Origin: Calcarisporiella thermophila CBS 279.70
Lineage: Eukaryota > Calcarisporiellomycota
DNA: 64,000 nt
Direction of reading: 5' to 3'
Assembly (NCBI RefSeq): GCF_041956535.1
Contig: NW_027192210.1
Coordinates: 190,273-254,272, forward strand
In this document: positions 61,480 through 64,000 of the stretch, piece by piece
How positions within the stretch are numbered: the stretch's first letter is position 1
How the letters are laid out: each line of letters opens with the position of its first letter
Notes under the pieces: generated by a model
What the model was told of the DNA's origin: nothing
Database searches by the model: none
What the model saw: only the letters and a program-made list of their open reading frames with translations
Position numbers and translations under genes: made by a program

Positions 61480-63866
61480 TTAATTGGGTACCCTCATATA
61501 GAACAACAAATATGCCAGTCTTTCAAGCGCCGGTGTTCCCTCATCATCCCTGGATACCACTTCATCCTCGGAGGCTGGAGTAATGACTGTGTCATCAAAA
61601 TGCAGCCACTCTCCATTTTGACGTAACACATCACACGTATAATGGCCACCTGTTGCTGATTTACCATGGTGATAGACAACCCCGAAGAGTTTGTATTCTG
61701 TGGGCTGAGGAGTGCGTCGAGCAGGGGATATCATTTCTAAAATTAAGCAAACTTCAGCATTCATGATCATATCATTGCTTTAAAACAAAACTACCCACCA
61801 GGCTTAATCGTCAATCGTGTAGAGTATTTGATTTGCTTGTGCAACTTCTGAGTCCCTCCTGCAATACTGTCATATACAAACCGCTTTAAGTGTATGATTA
61901 GCACAGGTGGTAGGGTTTCTAAGTAAAGTTGTGCCGTCGCATCGATTCTCCCTTCACTTGTTGTGTATTCTACAGACTCTGGAGTTGTCATCTCGTGCAG
62001 GGCATCTTCGATCGTGCAAACAGTATCGGATTGTATATCTAATTTCAAAGATTGGAACGGCTCTACTTTAACTGAATCTTTTTTGCCAGGACATTTAAGT
62101 ATGGATCGGAGGCGACCCACAAAGATACGGGATATCGGAGTCTCTGCAAACTCTGTAGAACGCATTGTAACGGTCCTGTTTTTCCGGCCAACTTCGTTCC
62201 ATTCGTTGTCCTGGGAGAGAATAGCCGTTGCTGCAGATGTGAGTTCGGGTTCCAATAACGCTTGGCACTGATAACTCTCATCGCCAATTTTGTAAGTTTC
62301 AGTGCGGTACAGAGGCGATTTTGTAACTACTTGTGAAAAAAAAAAATGTAAAAAGCCAGTCGAAAGAGATTATCGAATCGAATAAATAACCTGTCAGAAG
62401 TTCCTCGTGTAAGCCATCCAATAAATATAGTAAAAATTCTTCTGCATCCTCCTGACGCCCCTTAATAGAATCGAATCGTTTCAAACCCCTTAGAGTATCG
62501 TAGATGTATTCTGGCACAAATGGCGCTCCGTATTCTTCATCTGGCAACGGCAAACATTATACTTTGTAAATCAGTTGCTCTCAAACAAACCAAAATATGT
62601 CAAGACCATACTCATAGTACTTGGATCGGACTCTCCAATTGCTTGAAATTCATTTAAAAACATGATCCTAAATGTTGCGAAAATGAGCAATTAGGTATTA
62701 TCCATAGAGAGCTAAACACTTACATAGAATCCAAGAGAGGGGTTCTGCTTTTAAAGCTATGCACTACATGTGTACTAATTGCGCTTATTAGGTTGTAAAA
62801 AGGAGCACAATGTGAAAGAGGTTGGAGGACCTATTATTCACAGTTGTAAATAGGTGATTCTTTGTATAGATGTTATTATAGAATTTACAGCATTCATGAA
62901 GCAAGTGTTGCCGTTATTGATTAAGCCGCGGGGCTGCAATAATCGGGAGTTAAAAGTGGTCTCGTATCGCTTGATTACATCTGGAATAAAAAAAGTATGA
63001 GGGCATCAGTAGAATGCACTAGTGTTGTCCTATATATGTGGTATATTCACCTCCAATTCCAGTGAATTTAACATTCCCGTTAACATTTATTGGGAGTTTG
63101 TTCTGAGGCGGAGAAGATTTCGAACTGGGTATTGATTTGGTGTTCGGCGTATTGGTCTTAGCTATATCTGCCCAGGATTTCTTTACTGGCATTGCTATTG
63201 TCGGTGCTATTGCTGTTGTTGCTGTTGTTGTGACGGAGGTGGTTGTGGCGTTTATGGTTGTCGTAGTAGGTGTGGCAGTTGCCACGTCTGTTCTAGACTT
63301 ATCGGTTGTATCAATTGGAATAATGCCATTCGGTTTGGTTGCGTCAGACATAGAAGTGGTATTAGGGCGTATAGATAATATGGGGGAGGATAACGGATTG
63401 GACTCGGTGGAATTCTGTTGTGAAGTTGTTGATGTTTGTGTAGTATGTGGAGTAGAACAAGGTGAGTGGATCAGCGACTTCGATGCTTGCCCATTCAGGT
63501 ACTTTGATGTTTTAACCTTATCTATAAAAAACATGCCAATATGTTAAGAATACAAATCAAGAGTGCACACCTGAAAGAGGGTTACTTTTTCTTGATGATT
63601 TCGCTGTGGAATACGCTTTACTCTAAAGAGAATACCATGCATTAGAATTCATGGGGGGAAACTTATTCTAAAAAAATTGTACCGGAATAACGAATTCTAC
63701 CGATCCTCCCCCCGCCATGACCCTTTTGCGCTCCTCTTGACTCAACGATCCAAATTGTTTCCCCGGTACCACTTGGTACTAAAGGTCGTTTCGCCAAGAT
63801 TACGATACCAGTTAAACAATTCCAATGATCCATATCACTTACCTCTCTTCTTGTCGAGAGCTGCAT
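61480..63866 (-). CDS. UBP3: ubiquitin-specific protease, Ubp3/USP10 type
   Basis: Ten exons (63843-63866, 63683-63778, 63571-63622, 63051-63521, 62889-62980, 62724-62830, 62612-62667, 62391-62540, 61799-62329, 61480-61736) give 611 residues. Ubp3/USP10 removes ubiquitin, with Bre5/G3BP as partner, in COPII transport, ribophagy and stress granules. The Cys box is [20 protein letters not shown], followed by [18 protein letters not shown], the zinc-less palm region, HLKRFVYD, and the His box [20 protein letters not shown] and WLHFDD. The N-terminal 220 residues are low complexity (Thr-rich). The [16 protein letters not shown] segment after the Cys box is typical of USP10. The first exon codes only MQLSTRRE; a further upstream exon beyond 63866 is possible because the window ends 134 nt away. 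Confidence 0.93.
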
Positions 63867-64000
63867 CGCTGTATATTATATAAAATTTTAAAATAATGGA
63901 AAAAATAAAAACGAGAAATAAAAGAATAAAATAGAGAAAACAAAAACTATAATATATACACTCAAGTATCAGATTAAAGTGGAGCAGAAATAGACATTCA

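Overview
The window is nuclear DNA from an intron-rich fungus, most likely an early-diverging (zygomycete-grade) lineage. The species cannot be named from the sequence alone. Evidence for a fungus: the ubiquitin gene at the left edge has Ser at position 19; there is a Zds1-type protein, a PMT2 O-mannosyltransferase, a Pbn1-type GPI subunit, a vacuolar Ca2+/H+ exchanger and a fungal-type Hse1. Evidence for early divergence: genes often missing from yeasts (NAT9-type acetyltransferase, gp78/AMFR-like E3, SERCA, Hook, ADAM) and many small introns, mostly 55-110 nt with GT..AG ends. I reassembled 27 protein genes by hand-splicing; every exon chain closes in frame. No transposon, CRISPR array, rRNA or convincing tRNA was seen.

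Layout. 0-13 kb: ubiquitin (partial), NAC-alpha, an FAD monooxygenase, a secreted repeat precursor with Kex2-type sites, a PHD-finger protein, RACK1 and the N-terminal acetyltransferase Naa10. 13-23 kb: a second GNAT (NAT9 type), an ER glycerol-3-phosphate acyltransferase, a proline-rich orphan and a large Zds1-like protein. 23-34 kb: Hse1, a G1-type cyclin, Tim17, Pbn1/PIG-X, Ubc8 and Vcx1. 34-49 kb: an ADAM metalloprotease, PMT2, a GDSL hydrolase, a gp78-like E3 and an SDR. 49-64 kb: SERCA, striatin, a PNRC/Edc1-type decapping candidate, Hook and a Ubp3/USP10 deubiquitinase.

Most of this is housekeeping. Several genes serve the secretory pathway (GPAT, PMT2, Pbn1, SERCA, gp78, ADAM) and several the ubiquitin system (ubiquitin, Ubc8, gp78, Hse1, USP10), but nothing indicates co-regulated clusters. 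The one accessory-looking piece is at 1.5-5.6 kb. An FAD monooxygenase and a small intron-less gene diverge from a 2.1-kb spacer. The small gene encodes a secreted 235-residue precursor with three diverged about 50-residue repeats, each starting directly after a dibasic site and each with one invariant Cys. It is the best candidate for an undescribed system (secreted peptides or surface-active repellents).

A second theme is very small exons: 6 nt in GPAT, 10 nt in RACK1, 15 nt in PMT2 and 12 coding nt at the end of NAC-alpha. Automatic gene finders would probably miss these. All splice models are inferred from sequence and family similarity, without transcript data.
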